From NCBI GenBank assembly GCA_046726215.1, contig JBKPAA010000015.1, positions 61,548 through 125,547 of the forward strand: a stretch of DNA of 64,000 nt, read 5' to 3'. Shown here in pieces: positions 63,753-64,000 of this stretch; the first letter of the stretch is position 1, and every line of letters begins with the position of its first letter. The position numbers and the translations under genes were made by a program. The notes under the pieces were generated by a model. The model saw nothing but the letters and a program-made list of their open reading frames with translations, searched no databases and was not told the origin of the DNA. The stretch is from DASQUK01 sp046726215. GTDB taxonomy: Bacteria > Actinomycetota > Acidimicrobiia > Acidimicrobiales > VFJN01.

Positions 63753-64000
63753 TCAGGCGGACAGCGCCGCGGCTGCGTGGGTGAGCTTGTCGGCGCCGTT
63801 CTCGGTGAGTTGCCCCACGATCCCGACGAAATTCGGGTGCTCGAGCCCCGAGACGAGGAACGTCCACCGGTACTAGCGCTGCTGGTGGGTGCAGATCTCG
63901 TCCCGCTGGGCGTCGCTGAACCCTCCGGCCGGTGGCTGCCTGGAGTGCGTCGATGTCGAGCTCGGCCTGCTGAGCCAGGAGCCCGTCGACGGCGCCGCCC
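63753..64000 (-). pseudogene. Broken ferritin-like protein gene (partial)
   Basis: Reading leftward from the edge: LLAQQAELDIDALQAAT, then a frame change near 63927 to AGGFSDAQRDEICTHQQR, then a TAG (63875-63873), then YRWTFLVSGLEHPNFVGIVG up to the stop at 63753. The sequence looks like the end of a helical ferritin-like or AurF-type diiron protein of actinobacteria. One frameshift plus one stop mean it is inactive, unless the sequence is wrong. Confidence 0.6.

Overview
The window is a GC-rich (roughly 70% by eye), densely packed chromosomal segment of an actinobacterium. Several things point to this: a SUF operon carrying a Rieske-type ferredoxin, a homodimeric AceE, an RNHCP protein, BTAD- and MalT-type giant regulators, GTG/TTG starts, and many genes whose -10 box lies only 6-8 bases before the start codon. 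The gene mix fits class Acidimicrobiia or a relative, but this is an inference without any marker gene or rRNA. No tRNA, rRNA, CRISPR array, transposase or phage gene was seen.

Region 1 (1-24 kb): Fe-S assembly split into two loci. A partial membrane glycosyltransferase is followed by sufB, a Cys4 protein, sufD, a Rieske ferredoxin and sufC (1.0-5.4 kb). A second locus on the other strand holds another sufC plus sufS and sufU (19.3-21.9 kb). Both loci start at a near-identical 26-bp dyad, so they probably form one regulon. Between them lie a BTAD/STAND regulator, a GMC oxidoreductase fused to a Cys-nucleophile hydrolase, a cyclase-like/STAND regulator, a ThDP enzyme paired with a GlcD-type FAD oxidase, and a pterin dehydratase. 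A glycogen-debranching-type glucosidase follows.

Region 2 (24-35 kb): accessory and house-keeping mixture. It has a TauE/SafE permease broken by two compensating G-run indels behind a perfect palindromic operator. An AbiEi/DUF559-like gene is bracketed by two copies of a 97-bp repeat. Then come an MBL hydrolase, a VapBC toxin-antitoxin pair, an acyl-CoA dehydrogenase, a heterodimeric ABC exporter, and small hypothetical or membrane proteins.

Region 3 (35-50 kb): two MalT-like LuxR regulators, a DUF1269 protein, a large flippase-like protein with a pseudokinase, an HhH-GPD glycosylase, a small DUF7144-like membrane protein, an RNHCP protein, an ArsR/SRPBCC-VOC pair and aceE. Three intergenic sites here share sequence and may be targets of the MalT-like regulators.

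Region 4 (50-64 kb): rnhA, then hydantoinase/oxoprolinase subunits hyuA and hyuB with a small coiled-coil gene on the opposite strand between them. Next is a block of metal-homeostasis genes: two YibE/F permeases with His-rich ends, a ZnuABC-type transporter and a Fur/Zur repressor, followed by a secreted Asp-box protein. The block ends at an orphan, diverged copy of the hyuB 3' end and a broken ferritin-like gene. This suggests that 54.2-63.4 kb is an inserted or rearranged island.
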